Source: Bifidobacterium catenulatum DSM 16992 = JCM 1194 = LMG 11043
Lineage (GTDB): Bacteria; Actinomycetota; Actinomycetes; Actinomycetales; Bifidobacteriaceae
Assembly: GCF_001025195.1 (NCBI RefSeq)
Contig: NZ_AP012325.1
Location: forward strand, 868,001 to 932,000
DNA length: 64,000 nucleotides
Reading direction: 5' to 3'
In this document: positions 53,802-63,623 of the stretch, in pieces
Numbering within the stretch: position 1 is the first letter of the stretch
How the letters are laid out: the number at the start of each line of letters is the position of its first letter
Notes under the pieces: generated by a model
The model's input: only the letters and a program-made list of their open reading frames with translations
Database searches by the model: none
What the model was told of the DNA's origin: nothing
Position numbers and translations under genes: made by a program

Positions 53802-55463
53802 ATGGTTAGAAGACAACATGGCAATTCTCAAGAGCACGTTACCAAGCATATTTTCGTCACCGGTGGCGTTGTTTCCTCTCTCGGCAAAGGCCTGACCGCC
53901 TCCTCTCTCGGCCGCCTACTTCGTAGCCGTGGCATCAAGGTTTTGCAACAGAAGCTCGATCCGTACATCAACGTTGATCCGGGCACTATGAATCCGTTCC
54001 AGCATGGCGAAGTCTATGTCACCGAGGACGGCGCCGAAACCGATCTCGACATCGGCCACTATGAGCGTTTCCTTGACGTGTATCTGAGCCAAAAGGCGAA
54101 CGTCACCACCGGCCAGATCTACCAGGAAGTGTTGCGCAAGGAACGCGCCGGCGAATACCTTGGACAGTGCGTGCAGGTCATCCCGCACATCACCAACGAA
54201 ATCAAGTCCCGCATGCGTGCGCAGGCGTCCGATGACGTCGACGTGATCATCACCGAAATCGGTGGCACCGTCGGCGACATCGAATCCCAGCCGTTCCTGG
54301 AGGCCGCGCGTGAGGTCCGCCGCGATCTGGGCGCCGAGAACTGCATGTTCGTGCACGTCTCCTTGGTGCCGTATATTGCCGCGGCTCATGAGCTCAAGAC
54401 CAAACCGACCCAGCACTCCGTCATGATGCTGCGTCAGCTCGGCATCTCCCCGGATGCCTTGGTGCTGCGTTCCGACCGCCTGCTGAACCAGTCCATCAAG
54501 GACAAGATCTCCCTGATGTGCGATGTGGATTCTGAAGGCGTGGTCAACTGTGTGGACGCCCCGAGCATCTACGACGTGCCGAAGACCCTGTTCGACGAAG
54601 GTCTCGACGCCTATGTCGTGCGCGAACTCGGCCTGCCGTTCCACGATGTCGATTGGGACGAGTGGGAGGACCTGCTGGAGCGCGTGCACCACCCGAAGCA
54701 TGAGGTGAACATCGCCATCGTCGGCAAGTACATCGATCTGCCGGATGCCTACCTGTCCGTCACCGAAGCCATCAAGGCCGGTGGTTTCGCCAACTATGCC
54801 AAGGTGAACGTCAAGTGGGTCGCCGCCGATAAGTGCGAGACCGAGGAGGGTGCGGCCGCCGCACTCGACCAGGTCGACGGCATCGTCGTTCCCGGAGGCT
54901 TCGGCATCCGTGGCATCGACGGCAAGATCGGTGCCCTGAAGTTCGCCCGTGAGAACAAGCTGCCGGCCCTCGGCCTGTGCCTCGGCCTGCAGTCCATGGT
55001 CATCGAATACGCCCGCCACGTCCTCGGCTTGGAAGACGCGAACTCCACCGAGTTCGAGCCCGATTGCGCGACCCCGGTCATCGCAACCATGGAGGAGCAG
55101 AAAGACATCGTCGCCGGCAATGGTGACATGGGACACACCATGCGTCTTGGCTCCTATCCGGCGGAGCTCGAAGAAGGTTCCATCGTCGCGGAACTGTACG
55201 GCACCACGCATGTTACTGAGCGTCATCGTCACCGTTACGAAGTGAACGTGGCATACAAGGACCGTCTGCGTGAAGCGGGTCTGCGCATTTCCGGCCAGAG
55301 CCCGGACGGCAAACTCACCGAGTTCGTCGAGCTTCCTCGCGAAGTGCACCCGTTCTATGTATCCACTCAGGCTCATCCTGAGTTCAAGTCCCGTCCGACC
55401 AAGCCGCACCCGCTGTTCGCAGGTCTGGTCAAGGCCGCTCTGGACCACCAGCAGGAGCGCTAG
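53802..55463 (+). CDS. pyrG: CTP synthase
   Basis: 553 residues. It aminates UTP to CTP with glutamine and ATP. The synthase domain begins [20 protein letters not shown] and contains [20 protein letters not shown] and [20 protein letters not shown]. The glutaminase domain has [18 protein letters not shown] (nucleophile Cys) and the His-Glu pair near [10 protein letters not shown]. The N-terminus is about 13 residues longer than usual because the frame's only start is ATG 53802. A hairpin upstream ends in Ts, so attenuation is possible. Confidence 0.96.
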   Translation: MVRRQHGNSQEHVTKHIFVTGGVVSSLGKGLTASSLGRLLRSRGIKVLQQKLDPYINVDPGTMNPFQHGEVYVTEDGAETDLDIGHYERFLDVYLSQKANVTTGQIYQEVLRKERAGEYLGQCVQVIPHITNEIKSRMRAQASDDVDVIITEIGGTVGDIESQPFLEAAREVRRDLGAENCMFVHVSLVPYIAAAHELKTKPTQHSVMMLRQLGISPDALVLRSDRLLNQSIKDKISLMCDVDSEGVVNCVDAPSIYDVPKTLFDEGLDAYVVRELGLPFHDVDWDEWEDLLERVHHPKHEVNIAIVGKYIDLPDAYLSVTEAIKAGGFANYAKVNVKWVAADKCETEEGAAAALDQVDGIVVPGGFGIRGIDGKIGALKFARENKLPALGLCLGLQSMVIEYARHVLGLEDANSTEFEPDCATPVIATMEEQKDIVAGNGDMGHTMRLGSYPAELEEGSIVAELYGTTHVTERHRHRYEVNVAYKDRLREAGLRISGQSPDGKLTEFVELPREVHPFYVSTQAHPEFKSRPTKPHPLFAGLVKAALDHQQER

Positions 55464-55500
55464 ATCGACGAATTGTGATTAACGTCGGATAACCCGATAC

Positions 55501-55543
55501 GCAACATGGCCATGGATCCAAAGGAGTTCATGGCCATGTTGCA
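55501..55543 (+). terminator. Hairpin after pyrG
   Basis: GCAACATGGCCATG and CATGGCCATGTTGC form a perfect 14-base stem with a 13-15-base loop. There is no T-run. Confidence 0.6.
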
Positions 55544-55609
55544 TAATGGGGACTTGGCCTCGAATTGCCAACAAGACGTATTCGTAATGAACAACCTTTA
55601 CGAGGGGAC

Positions 55610-57292
55610 ATGAGTTTGAACGATATGGATTCTCCGGAAAGCGACAACCGTAAGTTCGCCTTCCCAAACATGGGCGATGACCCAAAAGTCATTTCGCAGG
55701 TGAGCTTGGATTCATTTGCCGAAACGGCCGATTCCATTGATGATGGTGCAGCGTTGTCTGTGAATGTCAGCAAGAAGCGCCATCTGTTGTGGCTGTGGAT
55801 CGTTCTTGCGGTGATGCTTCTTTTCGGTGCCGTGGCCGGTGGCGGATACTGGTTCTTCCAGTCTCATGCGTTGCCAGGCGTTACACTCTGGGGCAGGTCC
55901 ATGACAGGGCAATCCCGAGATCATATCGTCCAAGAGATTTCCGATACGGCGGAGTCATTGACGGTTCCCGTTTCCTATGAGGGAACGAGCAAGAAAGTTA
56001 CGTTGAAGGATCTCGGCGTTGCCATTGACGCGGAATCCATCGCCGAAAATGTGATGAACGCGAAACGTGACGATTCCTTCTTTCAGAAGTATGCATTCTG
56101 GGCTCGTGAGGATGTCGACGTCGAGCCTTTCGACGATTCCCAAGCCAGTGCCCAGACGGTAGGTGGCATGCTGGGAGTGCAGTCTGCGTCCGCCACCAAC
56201 CCGTCGCTACAGCTCAACGCGGATGGTACCGCCTTTGATGTGACGCCAGGTCAGCAGGGGACTGGTATCGATGTGACGGAGATTGTCAAGGAAGCCAAGA
56301 ACGTGCTTGAGTCCTTTGGCAAGCAGACTGCTCAAACGGTGACTCTTGAAAATACGGTTACTGATCCCGTCATTACGGATGATCAAGCCAACGAGGCCAA
56401 GGCCTCTGCTGACGCGTGGATAGCGAAGCCGGTGTCTATCAAAATCGGCGACCATAAAGTGGCGGAATTCGGTGCGCAAGCCATAGCATCAGCCATCACG
56501 CTTGGACCGGATAGTGAGAAGCTCGGCGATAATCAAATCCGAAATGGCTCTTTGATCATCGACGGTGACAAATTGCAGCAATACTATAATGATTCCATCA
56601 AATCGAACTTCCATGCGGATCGAGTTGATGGTGATGTCATCGTTAATAGTGTCGGTGATGTGCTGCAAACCAATGTAGACGGGCATGATGGTATAACCGT
56701 TTCTGATGGTGGCGACACCAATGTTGGCCGTGATGCCGCTGAGGCGTTTGCCAAAGGCTCTGATTCAGTAAGTATTCAAGGCACTTGTGACGCGCAAAAC
56801 GAGAAAAAAACTACGCGTACCGTGGTGGTCAGCTTGTCTTCACATACCGTTACAGCCATTGAAAATGGGCAGACCGTCCGTGTCATGCATATGTCTGCTG
56901 GTCAGGGCAATGATTACCAGACGGGCCAGTGCCAGCCGAGCGGCGACTTGTGCACGCCAACCTACTGCGATCCGAACTCCTATGACAACTGCACGCCTGA
57001 CGGTGACTTCAAAGTGTGGCTCAAGTACCAGTCCCAAGATATGAGCGGCACGCTTACCCTGTCGGACGGAAACACCGAGAAGTGGGATGTCAAGGATGTT
57101 GGATTCGTCAACTATTTCTCGAAAACGGGTTGCGCGATTCACCGCATCGCCACTCAAAGCGCGTTTAACGACAGCAGTATTCAGGCTATGGGGAAGAACA
57201 CGTCCCATGGTTGCGTCGGCGTCGGCTGGGATCAGGCTGAATGGTTCTACAATTGGTGCCTGATGGGAACGACGGTTCACGTTCAGGCCTGA
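55610..57292 (+). CDS. L,D-transpeptidase (YkuD family), membrane-anchored
   Basis: 560 residues. One membrane helix (about residues 63-85: LWLWIVLAVMLLFGAVAGGG), a long exterior region with VanW-type repeats (about residues 95-370), and a C-terminal YkuD domain (about 400-560). The catalytic Cys lies in NTSHGCVGVGWDQAEW, with the partner His in the upstream TGCAIHRIAT. It makes 3-3 crosslinks in peptidoglycan or attaches other groups to it. The ATG at 55610 follows GAGGGG. It is transcribed alone, with terminators on each side. Confidence 0.88.
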   Translation: MSLNDMDSPESDNRKFAFPNMGDDPKVISQVSLDSFAETADSIDDGAALSVNVSKKRHLLWLWIVLAVMLLFGAVAGGGYWFFQSHALPGVTLWGRSMTGQSRDHIVQEISDTAESLTVPVSYEGTSKKVTLKDLGVAIDAESIAENVMNAKRDDSFFQKYAFWAREDVDVEPFDDSQASAQTVGGMLGVQSASATNPSLQLNADGTAFDVTPGQQGTGIDVTEIVKEAKNVLESFGKQTAQTVTLENTVTDPVITDDQANEAKASADAWIAKPVSIKIGDHKVAEFGAQAIASAITLGPDSEKLGDNQIRNGSLIIDGDKLQQYYNDSIKSNFHADRVDGDVIVNSVGDVLQTNVDGHDGITVSDGGDTNVGRDAAEAFAKGSDSVSIQGTCDAQNEKKTTRTVVVSLSSHTVTAIENGQTVRVMHMSAGQGNDYQTGQCQPSGDLCTPTYCDPNSYDNCTPDGDFKVWLKYQSQDMSGTLTLSDGNTEKWDVKDVGFVNYFSKTGCAIHRIATQSAFNDSSIQAMGKNTSHGCVGVGWDQAEWFYNWCLMGTTVHVQA

Positions 57293-57319
57293 TATGCGGG
57301 CTATCGACAGAAAGACGAG

Positions 57320-57353
57320 AAGGCGGAAGGCTGAATGTTCGGCTTCCGCCTTT
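57320..57353 (+). terminator. Terminator after the transpeptidase gene
   Basis: AAGGCGGAAG and CTTCCGCCTT pair, 28 bases past the stop, with TTTG at the end. Confidence 0.75.
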
Positions 57354-57472
57354 GCGCTATGTAAGATAAATCACGACAAATCATTGCCGAATAGCGAAAG
57401 GGGCGCTAGTATTTCGCCCAACGTTCTGTTAGGTTGTCATAGGTACAAACGAGTGATTGGAGGCAGCGTACG

Positions 57473-58969
57473 GTGGCAGAAAACCAAGCGCCCAACGCCG
57501 CGGCTGACGTGGAGATGAGCCAGTATGTGGCTGATCGCACGCGAGTGAACGAAGACAAAATCAAGCAGGATGACGAGATCATCCAGCAGTTCGGCGACTA
57601 TACGTATGGATGGCATGACACGGATTTCGCCGGAGAAGCGGCAAAAAAAGGCATTGACGAGAATGTTGTGCGTGCCATTTCCGCAGATAAGAATGAGCCG
57701 GAATGGATGCTGGAAAAGCGATTGGAAGGCTATCGCGATTTCATCAACCGTCCGATGCCTCAATGGGGCGTCGATTTGAAGGATTTCGACGCAGACGATT
57801 TCAAATATTACGTCAAGCCGATCGACAAGCAGGCCACGACTTGGGAGGAATTGCCTGACGAGATCCGTGCGACGTATGACAAGCTCGGTATTCCCGAAGC
57901 GGAAAAAAGCCGTCTTGTCTCCGGCATCGCGGCACAGTACGAATCCGAGGTCATCTATAACTCAATCCAGAAGGATCTTGAAGACCAAGGCGTGATTTTC
58001 GTCGACACCGACACTGCGGTGCAGAAGTATCCGGAAATCGTCAAGAAGTATTTCGGCAAGTGCATTCCGAGCAACGACAACAAATTCTCGGCATTGAACA
58101 CCGCCGCATGGTCGGGCGGATCGTTCGTCTACGTACCGAAGGGTGTGCATGTCGATATTCCGTTGCAGGCATACTTCCGTATCAATACGCCGAATATGGG
58201 CCAGTTCGAGCGCACGTTGATTATTGCCGATGAGGGATCGTACGTGCACTATGTGGAAGGCTGCACCGCACCGATCTACTCGACCGATTCGCTGCATTCC
58301 GGTGTGGTGGAGATTTTCGTCGAGCCGCATGCCCGCGTGCGTTACACCACCGTGCAGAACTGGTCGAACAACGTTTACAATCTGGTGACGCAGCGTGCCT
58401 ACGTGCGTGAAGGCGGCACCATGGAATGGGTCGATGGCAACATTGGGTCCAAGGCAACCATGAAGTATCCGGCCTGCATTCTCGCCGAGCCGTATGCGAA
58501 GGCCAGCACCATGTCGCTTGGTTTCGCAGGCAAGGGCCAGTATCAGGATACCGGCGCAAAGATGATTCATCTTGCACCGCACACCAGTTCCACCATCGTG
58601 GCGAAGTCGATTTCCCGCGGCGGTGGACGTTCCGCATACCGTGGTCTCGTCAAAATCGTCAAGGGTGCCGAAGGATCGTCCAACTCGACGGTATGCGATG
58701 CACTGCTTGTCGATGAGTTCAGCCGCTCCGACACCTACCCACATGTGGATGTGCGAGAAGACGACGTTTCCATGGCACATGAGGCTACGGTTTCCAAGGT
58801 TTCTGAAGACCAGCTGTTCTACCTGATGAGCCGCGGTCTTTCCGAAGACGAGGCTATGGGCATGATCGTGCGAGGCTTCGTGGAGCCTATCAGCCGTGAG
58901 CTGCCGATGGAATACGCGCTTGAACTGAACCGACTGGTTGAACTGCAGATGGAAGGATCGGTGGGCTGA
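57473..58969 (+). CDS. sufB: Fe-S cluster assembly scaffold SufB
   Basis: 498 residues. It is the scaffold subunit of SufBCD, where new Fe-S clusters are built. Typical parts: [17 protein letters not shown] near the start, [39 protein letters not shown] with the conserved Cys, and [15 protein letters not shown]. The GTG at 57473 is supported by GGAGG. It opens the suf cluster; no sufR-type regulator precedes it, unlike many actinobacteria. sufD follows 5 bp later. Confidence 0.96.
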   Translation: MAENQAPNAAADVEMSQYVADRTRVNEDKIKQDDEIIQQFGDYTYGWHDTDFAGEAAKKGIDENVVRAISADKNEPEWMLEKRLEGYRDFINRPMPQWGVDLKDFDADDFKYYVKPIDKQATTWEELPDEIRATYDKLGIPEAEKSRLVSGIAAQYESEVIYNSIQKDLEDQGVIFVDTDTAVQKYPEIVKKYFGKCIPSNDNKFSALNTAAWSGGSFVYVPKGVHVDIPLQAYFRINTPNMGQFERTLIIADEGSYVHYVEGCTAPIYSTDSLHSGVVEIFVEPHARVRYTTVQNWSNNVYNLVTQRAYVREGGTMEWVDGNIGSKATMKYPACILAEPYAKASTMSLGFAGKGQYQDTGAKMIHLAPHTSSTIVAKSISRGGGRSAYRGLVKIVKGAEGSSNSTVCDALLVDEFSRSDTYPHVDVREDDVSMAHEATVSKVSEDQLFYLMSRGLSEDEAMGMIVRGFVEPISRELPMEYALELNRLVELQMEGSVG

Positions 58970-58974
58970 TCACC

Positions 58975-60198
58975 ATGGCACAAACTCAGGAAATCAACAT
59001 TCCCGTTGCGGATCCGAACGATCCGTATGCGAATCCGGCAGCCATGCCCTCTTCGGCGGATCGCTCGCCGCGTTCATTTGATGTGGACGCATTCGAAGTG
59101 CCCGACCGCAAGCAGGATGATTGGCGTTATACCCCTGTGGAACGTGTCGAAGAATTCTTTGAACCGTTTACGCCGTCGAACGAAACCCAGATTGCCGTCA
59201 CTATGATCGACGGCACAGCTCTCACTGAGGGCGTGACCTATAGCGAGGGCAAGCCGGGAGACGCCGATACAGGGGTTGTTTCCAAGCCTTGCGATCGCGT
59301 ATCCGCGGTGCAATGGAATTCCACATCCCGCGCTGGAATTCTGCATATTGAGGGTGAAATCGAGCAACCAGTGCTTGTCAAGGTGCACGGTGCCGGAACC
59401 GACTTGGATGCTTTCCATCTGGTGATCATCGCAGCTGACCGCGCCCACGCTGATGTTGTTGTGGAGCATGACGGCGATGCACGTATCGCCGAAGGTGTGG
59501 AGATCCTCACAGGTAAGGACTCCCATGTGTCCACCACATTCATCCAGGAGTGGAACAAAGGTTCCAAGCATGTGGGCAACCAGCGTATCCACTTGGGGGA
59601 GGGCGCGTCCCTGCGCCATTCCGTGGTCACGCTTGGCGGCGATGTTGTTCGAATCCGTATGGATCAGGATTTTGGCGGCGATCAAGGCGATCTCAATATG
59701 CTTGGCATCTACTTTGTGGATCCGGGCGAGCATATCGAACATCGCACCATGATTGTGCACAACCATCCCGAGTGCAAGAGTCGTGTGGTATATAAAGGCG
59801 CTCTTGACGGCAAGGGCGCACACTCCACATGGGTCGGCAACGCGCTGATCGCTCCGACTGCGCCGGGTACCGACTCGTATGAGCTCAACCGCAATCTGGT
59901 ACTTACTCCGGGCGCGATCGCTGATTCCGAACCGAATCTGGAAATCGAAAACGGCAACATCATCGGGGCCGGACATGCCTCTTCCGTCGGGCGCTTCGAC
60001 GATGAAGAGCTGTTCTATCTGCAGTCCCGTGGCATTCCGGAAACCGAAGCCCGCAAACTTGTGGTGCGAGGCTTCTTCGGCGAACTCGTCGAGGAAATCG
60101 GCATTCCCGCAATCAGCGAACATCTCATGAACGTTATCGACAGGCGCCTGGCACGCGGTGAGAGCGACGCAATCGCCCAGGTGTTGGAAGAGAAGTAG
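58975..60198 (+). CDS. sufD: Fe-S cluster assembly protein SufD
   Basis: 407 residues. Partner of SufB in the SufBC2D complex. The right-handed beta-helix core and C-terminal region are recognisable: QRIHLGEGASLRHSVVTLGG, MIVHNHPECKSRVVYKGALD, EIENGNIIGAGHASSVGRFD, and the LFYLQSRGIPETEARKLVVR motif shared with SufB. It begins five bases after sufB, with a GGGCTGATCACC leader, and precedes sufC by 18 bp. Confidence 0.94.
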   Translation: MAQTQEINIPVADPNDPYANPAAMPSSADRSPRSFDVDAFEVPDRKQDDWRYTPVERVEEFFEPFTPSNETQIAVTMIDGTALTEGVTYSEGKPGDADTGVVSKPCDRVSAVQWNSTSRAGILHIEGEIEQPVLVKVHGAGTDLDAFHLVIIAADRAHADVVVEHDGDARIAEGVEILTGKDSHVSTTFIQEWNKGSKHVGNQRIHLGEGASLRHSVVTLGGDVVRIRMDQDFGGDQGDLNMLGIYFVDPGEHIEHRTMIVHNHPECKSRVVYKGALDGKGAHSTWVGNALIAPTAPGTDSYELNRNLVLTPGAIADSEPNLEIENGNIIGAGHASSVGRFDDEELFYLQSRGIPETEARKLVVRGFFGELVEEIGIPAISEHLMNVIDRRLARGESDAIAQVLEEK

Positions 60199-60216
60199 AA
60201 CGTAGGAGCGAAAACC

Positions 60217-60996
60217 ATGTCAACTCTTGAAATCAAAGATCTGTACGCGCACGTCGAAACCAAGGACGGCATCAAGCCGATTCTCAAAGGCGTGAACCTG
60301 ACTGTCAACTCCGGTGAAACCCATGCCATCATGGGACCGAACGGATCTGGCAAATCCACGCTGGCATACACGCTGGCGGGCCACCCCAAGTACGTGGTCG
60401 ATTCCGGACAGGTGCTGCTAGACGGCGAAGACATCCTCAAGATGACTCCGGACGAGCGAGCCAAAGCAGGTGTTTTTTTGGCCATGCAGTATCCGGTCGA
60501 AGTGCCGGGTGTGTCGATGACCAATTTCCTGCGCACCGCAAAAACCGAAGTCGACGGCAAGGCTCCAGCCATCCGTACCTGGACCAAGGAACTGTCTGAA
60601 GCGATGAAGCGCCTGAAGATGGATCCGAAGTTCGCCACCCGTTCCGTGAACGAGGGTTTCTCCGGCGGTGAGAAGAAGCGTGCCGAAGTGCTGCAGCTCG
60701 AGCTTCTCAAGCCGAAGTTCGCCATCCTTGACGAAACCGACTCCGGTTTGGATGTCGACGCGTTGCGTATCGTCTCCGAGGGCGTGAACCGCGCCAAGGA
60801 AGCCAACCAGTTCGGCATCCTCATGGTCACGCATTACACGCGAATCCTCAAGTACATCAAGCCGGATATTGTGCATGTGTTTGCGGCCGGCCACTTCGTC
60901 AAGACTGGTGGCCCTGAACTGGCCGACGAGCTTGAGGAATTTGGATATGACGCATACCTGCCGGAAGGTGCCGACTCCGAAAGCGCGCTGGCATGA
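60217..60996 (+). CDS. sufC: Fe-S cluster assembly ATPase SufC
   Basis: 259 residues. ABC-type ATPase that drives SufBCD: Walker A MGPNGSGKSTLAYTLAG, Q-loop AMQYPVEVPGVSMTNFL, signature FSGGEKKRAEVLQLELLKP, and Walker B AILDETDSGLDVDALR. The ATG at 60217 follows TAGGAG. Its last codons overlap the sufS start by four bases (ATGA). Confidence 0.96.
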   Translation: MSTLEIKDLYAHVETKDGIKPILKGVNLTVNSGETHAIMGPNGSGKSTLAYTLAGHPKYVVDSGQVLLDGEDILKMTPDERAKAGVFLAMQYPVEVPGVSMTNFLRTAKTEVDGKAPAIRTWTKELSEAMKRLKMDPKFATRSVNEGFSGGEKKRAEVLQLELLKPKFAILDETDSGLDVDALRIVSEGVNRAKEANQFGILMVTHYTRILKYIKPDIVHVFAAGHFVKTGGPELADELEEFGYDAYLPEGADSESALA

Positions 60997-62267
60997 CCGA
61001 TTTCGCAGCGATCCGTAAGGAATTCCCGATTCTCAATCAGAAGATTCACGGCCATCAGCTTGTTTATTTGGATTCCGCGGCGACTTCTCAGAAGCCGCAA
61101 TGCGTGATTGACGCCGAAAGCGATTTCTATCGCACCATCAACGCCGGTGTGCATCGTGGAGCGCATGAACTTGCCGCACGCAGCACCATGGCGTTCGAGG
61201 AGGCGCGTGCCAAGGTGGCGCGTCTTGTCGGAGCCAGTACGGTTGAAGGCGAGGAAGAAATCGTCGTCACTTCCGGTGCCACGGCAGGATTGAATCTGTT
61301 GGCGACCGCCTTCGGCAACGCATCCCAAGGGCGTGGGGGAGAAGCGGCACGACGTTTCGCTGTGAAGTCGGGAGACGAGATCGTCGTATCCAAGGCTGAG
61401 CATCATTCTGTGTTGCTGCCATTCCAGGAGCTTGCCGCACGTACTGGAGCGACACTGAAATGGTTTGATCTGGACGATGAAGGACGAATCCTTGCCAACA
61501 CCGCAGATGAGGTGATCACTGAGCGCACGAAGATCGTGGCCGTCACCCATGTGGGCAATACCACTGGTGCCATCACCGATATTGCGCCGATTGTGAAGCG
61601 TGCGCACGAGGTGGGCGCAGTGGTTGTGCTTGACGCGTGTCAGTCCGTGCCGCACCTGAAGATCGATTTACACGCATTGGACGTGGATTTCGCTGCATGG
61701 AGTGCGCATAAGATGTACGGTCCAACGGGCGTCGGCTTCCTATATGGTAAGCGTGAGATGCTCGAAGCGTTGCCTCCGGCGAATTTCGGCGGATCCATGG
61801 TAGAACTTGCCTGGATGGATCAGGAAGCGCAATATATGGCACCTCCGGCACGTTTCGAGGCGGGTACGCAGCCGGTTGCCCAAGTCGTGGCAGCAGGTGT
61901 TGCAGCCGAGTGGCTAATGAACATTGGCATGGAAAATCTTGAAGCCCACGAACGCGTTATCGCAGGCGAACTGCTCAAGATGGGACAGATCGAGGGTGTA
62001 CGCATTCTTGGACCGCATGCTAATGAGCGACGTATCGGCACGGTTGCTTTCGAAATCGAAGGCGTTCACCCGCATGACGTCGGCCAGTTCATCGATGCGC
62101 AAGGCATCGCCATCCGTGTCGGTCATCATTGCGCGCAGCCGGTGCACCGCCATTTCGGTGTATATGCATCCAACCGTGCATCCAGTGGCATCTACAACTG
62201 CGTCGAAGACGCACAGGCGTTGGTTGAGGCGTTGAAGAAGGTCCGTCCGTTCTTTGGAGTTAAGTAA
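60993..62267 (+). CDS. sufS: Cysteine desulfurase SufS
   Basis: 424 residues. PLP-dependent enzyme that takes sulfur from cysteine for Fe-S clusters. It has VYLDSAATSQKPQCVIDA, the PLP-site AWSAHKMYGPTGVGFLYGK with the Schiff-base Lys, and the active-site Cys in RVGHHCAQPVHRHFGV. The ATG overlaps sufC, implying coupled translation, and sufU follows by 5 bp. SufS with SufU is the Gram-positive type of sulfur transfer. Confidence 0.95.
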   Translation: MTDFAAIRKEFPILNQKIHGHQLVYLDSAATSQKPQCVIDAESDFYRTINAGVHRGAHELAARSTMAFEEARAKVARLVGASTVEGEEEIVVTSGATAGLNLLATAFGNASQGRGGEAARRFAVKSGDEIVVSKAEHHSVLLPFQELAARTGATLKWFDLDDEGRILANTADEVITERTKIVAVTHVGNTTGAITDIAPIVKRAHEVGAVVVLDACQSVPHLKIDLHALDVDFAAWSAHKMYGPTGVGFLYGKREMLEALPPANFGGSMVELAWMDQEAQYMAPPARFEAGTQPVAQVVAAGVAAEWLMNIGMENLEAHERVIAGELLKMGQIEGVRILGPHANERRIGTVAFEIEGVHPHDVGQFIDAQGIAIRVGHHCAQPVHRHFGVYASNRASSGIYNCVEDAQALVEALKKVRPFFGVK

Positions 62268-62272
62268 CACAT

Positions 62273-62824
62273 ATGAGTGATTTTGCAATGTCTGGCGACG
62301 ATCTCGAGCAGATGTACCAAGAGGTCATTCTCGAAGCCTCAAAGAATCCGCATGGCAAGGAGCGTTTCGCTCCAGATCTGGCTTCTGAAAATGCCTTCCA
62401 AACGGGAAATGCCACGGTTCAGGCGGTTCACGAGTATTGCACTCCTGGCGAGTCCCATCAGTTCAATCCGACCTGTGGAGACGAGGCCACCGTGCACGTG
62501 GAGGTTTCCGACCAGGAGCCGCATGTTATCGAACGACTGGTGTGGGACGGTCATGGTTGTTCCATTTCACAGGCCAGCCTTTCGGTGATGGTCGACCTTG
62601 TGGAAGGCAAAACCGTGGATGAGGCCATGAACTTGGCTAATACCTTCCATAAGCTCATGGAATCACGTGGCAAGGGACTGGATGATGAATCCGCGGAAGA
62701 ATCCCTTGAGGATGGCATCGTTTTTCAAGGAGTGTCCAAGTATCCGATGCGCATCAAATGCGCATTGCTTGGTTGGGAAGGAATGAAGGATTCCGTAGCT
62801 AAGGCGTTGTCTGCGAAAGCGTGA
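62273..62824 (+). CDS. sufU: SufU-type sulfur acceptor / Fe-S scaffold
   Basis: 183 residues. Zinc-containing acceptor of persulfide from SufS. The three conserved cysteines lie in FNPTCGDEATVHV, WDGHGCSISQASLSVMVDLV and MRIKCALLGWEGM, and the Asp after TCG is the usual zinc ligand. It is somewhat longer than typical (about 150) because of an N-terminal extension with EVILEASKNPHGK. It follows sufS and precedes the sufT-like gene after 130 bp. Confidence 0.93.
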   Translation: MSDFAMSGDDLEQMYQEVILEASKNPHGKERFAPDLASENAFQTGNATVQAVHEYCTPGESHQFNPTCGDEATVHVEVSDQEPHVIERLVWDGHGCSISQASLSVMVDLVEGKTVDEAMNLANTFHKLMESRGKGLDDESAEESLEDGIVFQGVSKYPMRIKCALLGWEGMKDSVAKALSAKA

Positions 62825-62954
62825 CAAGCATCTTTCCGCAAGTGGGCCGGTGTTGTGTGCGTTATGCCTACAGTGAACGAAACACCGGCGACAAACTCCA
62901 GCCAACACGATAGGCTACTCAGCGAAATATACTCGAATCAAATATGGAGCAACA

Positions 62955-63542
62955 ATGAGCGATACCTTGGTACCAGAACCGCAAGCCTCGATTTTCGATT
63001 CCGTTGCCAAGGCATTGGGCAATGACGAGGCCGCTGCGCGTCGCGTCATGCTTAACCCTAATCTCGCCAAAGGATTCAAGGACGGCAAACCAGTGGAAAT
63101 CGAACACGAGAACATCAAGCAAGATGCTTGTGGCTGCGGCAATCAGGCTGGAGTATGCGGCTGTTCCGAGGAGCAGGATGACGGCATCGCATTGAAGGCT
63201 GTCGATGATATCGGACGTGCGACCGCCGCCGATGTGAAGGAAGCGCTGCATCAGGTCATTGATCCGGAACTTGGCATTGACGTGATTGATTTGGGCTTGG
63301 TATATGGCATTGAGATCGATGAGCTTGGCCGTGCCATCATCACGATGACGCTGACCACTCCGGCGTGCCCGCTGACCGATTTGATTGAAGACGAGTGCGC
63401 AAGCACCCTTGCAGGTCTCGTTGAGGAATTCCGTATCGATTGGACATGGCAGCCGCGTTGGAGCATGGAAAAGATCACTCCGGAAGGACGCGAACAGTTG
63501 GCTGCGCTTGGCTTCAACTTCGATAACCTTCCGAAATACTGA
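62955..63542 (+). CDS. sufT: SufT-like metal-sulfur cluster assembly factor with a Cys-rich N-extension
   Basis: 195 residues. The C-terminal half is a DUF59/MIP18 domain: VKEALHQVIDPELGIDVIDL, GLVYGIEIDELGRAIITMTL and TTPACPLTDLIEDEC with the conserved Cys. It helps deliver Fe-S clusters to targets. Typical SufT proteins have about 110 residues; here residues 1-85 form an extension containing CGCGNQAGVCGC (Cys59, 61, 68, 70), which could hold a metal. An A-rich leader (GAGCAAC) precedes the ATG at 62955. It ends the suf cluster before a terminator. Confidence 0.88.
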   Translation: MSDTLVPEPQASIFDSVAKALGNDEAAARRVMLNPNLAKGFKDGKPVEIEHENIKQDACGCGNQAGVCGCSEEQDDGIALKAVDDIGRATAADVKEALHQVIDPELGIDVIDLGLVYGIEIDELGRAIITMTLTTPACPLTDLIEDECASTLAGLVEEFRIDWTWQPRWSMEKITPEGREQLAALGFNFDNLPKY

Positions 63543-63569
63543 CAATATAGCGACATAAAACAATATAAA

Positions 63570-63603
63570 AAAGCGTGCTCCCGACGCTGGGAAGCACGCT
63601 TTT
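63570..63603. terminator. Terminator between suf cluster and glgC
   Basis: AAAGCGTGCTCCC and GGGAAGCACGCTTT form a long stem with A and T flanks on both sides, so it can serve both convergent genes. Confidence 0.85.
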
Positions 63604-63623
63604 GTTCTGTGTGCGGCAGAACG

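Noticed and set aside
53916-55448. 510-codon minus-strand frame opposite pyrG
   Set aside because: Antisense shadow of pyrG.
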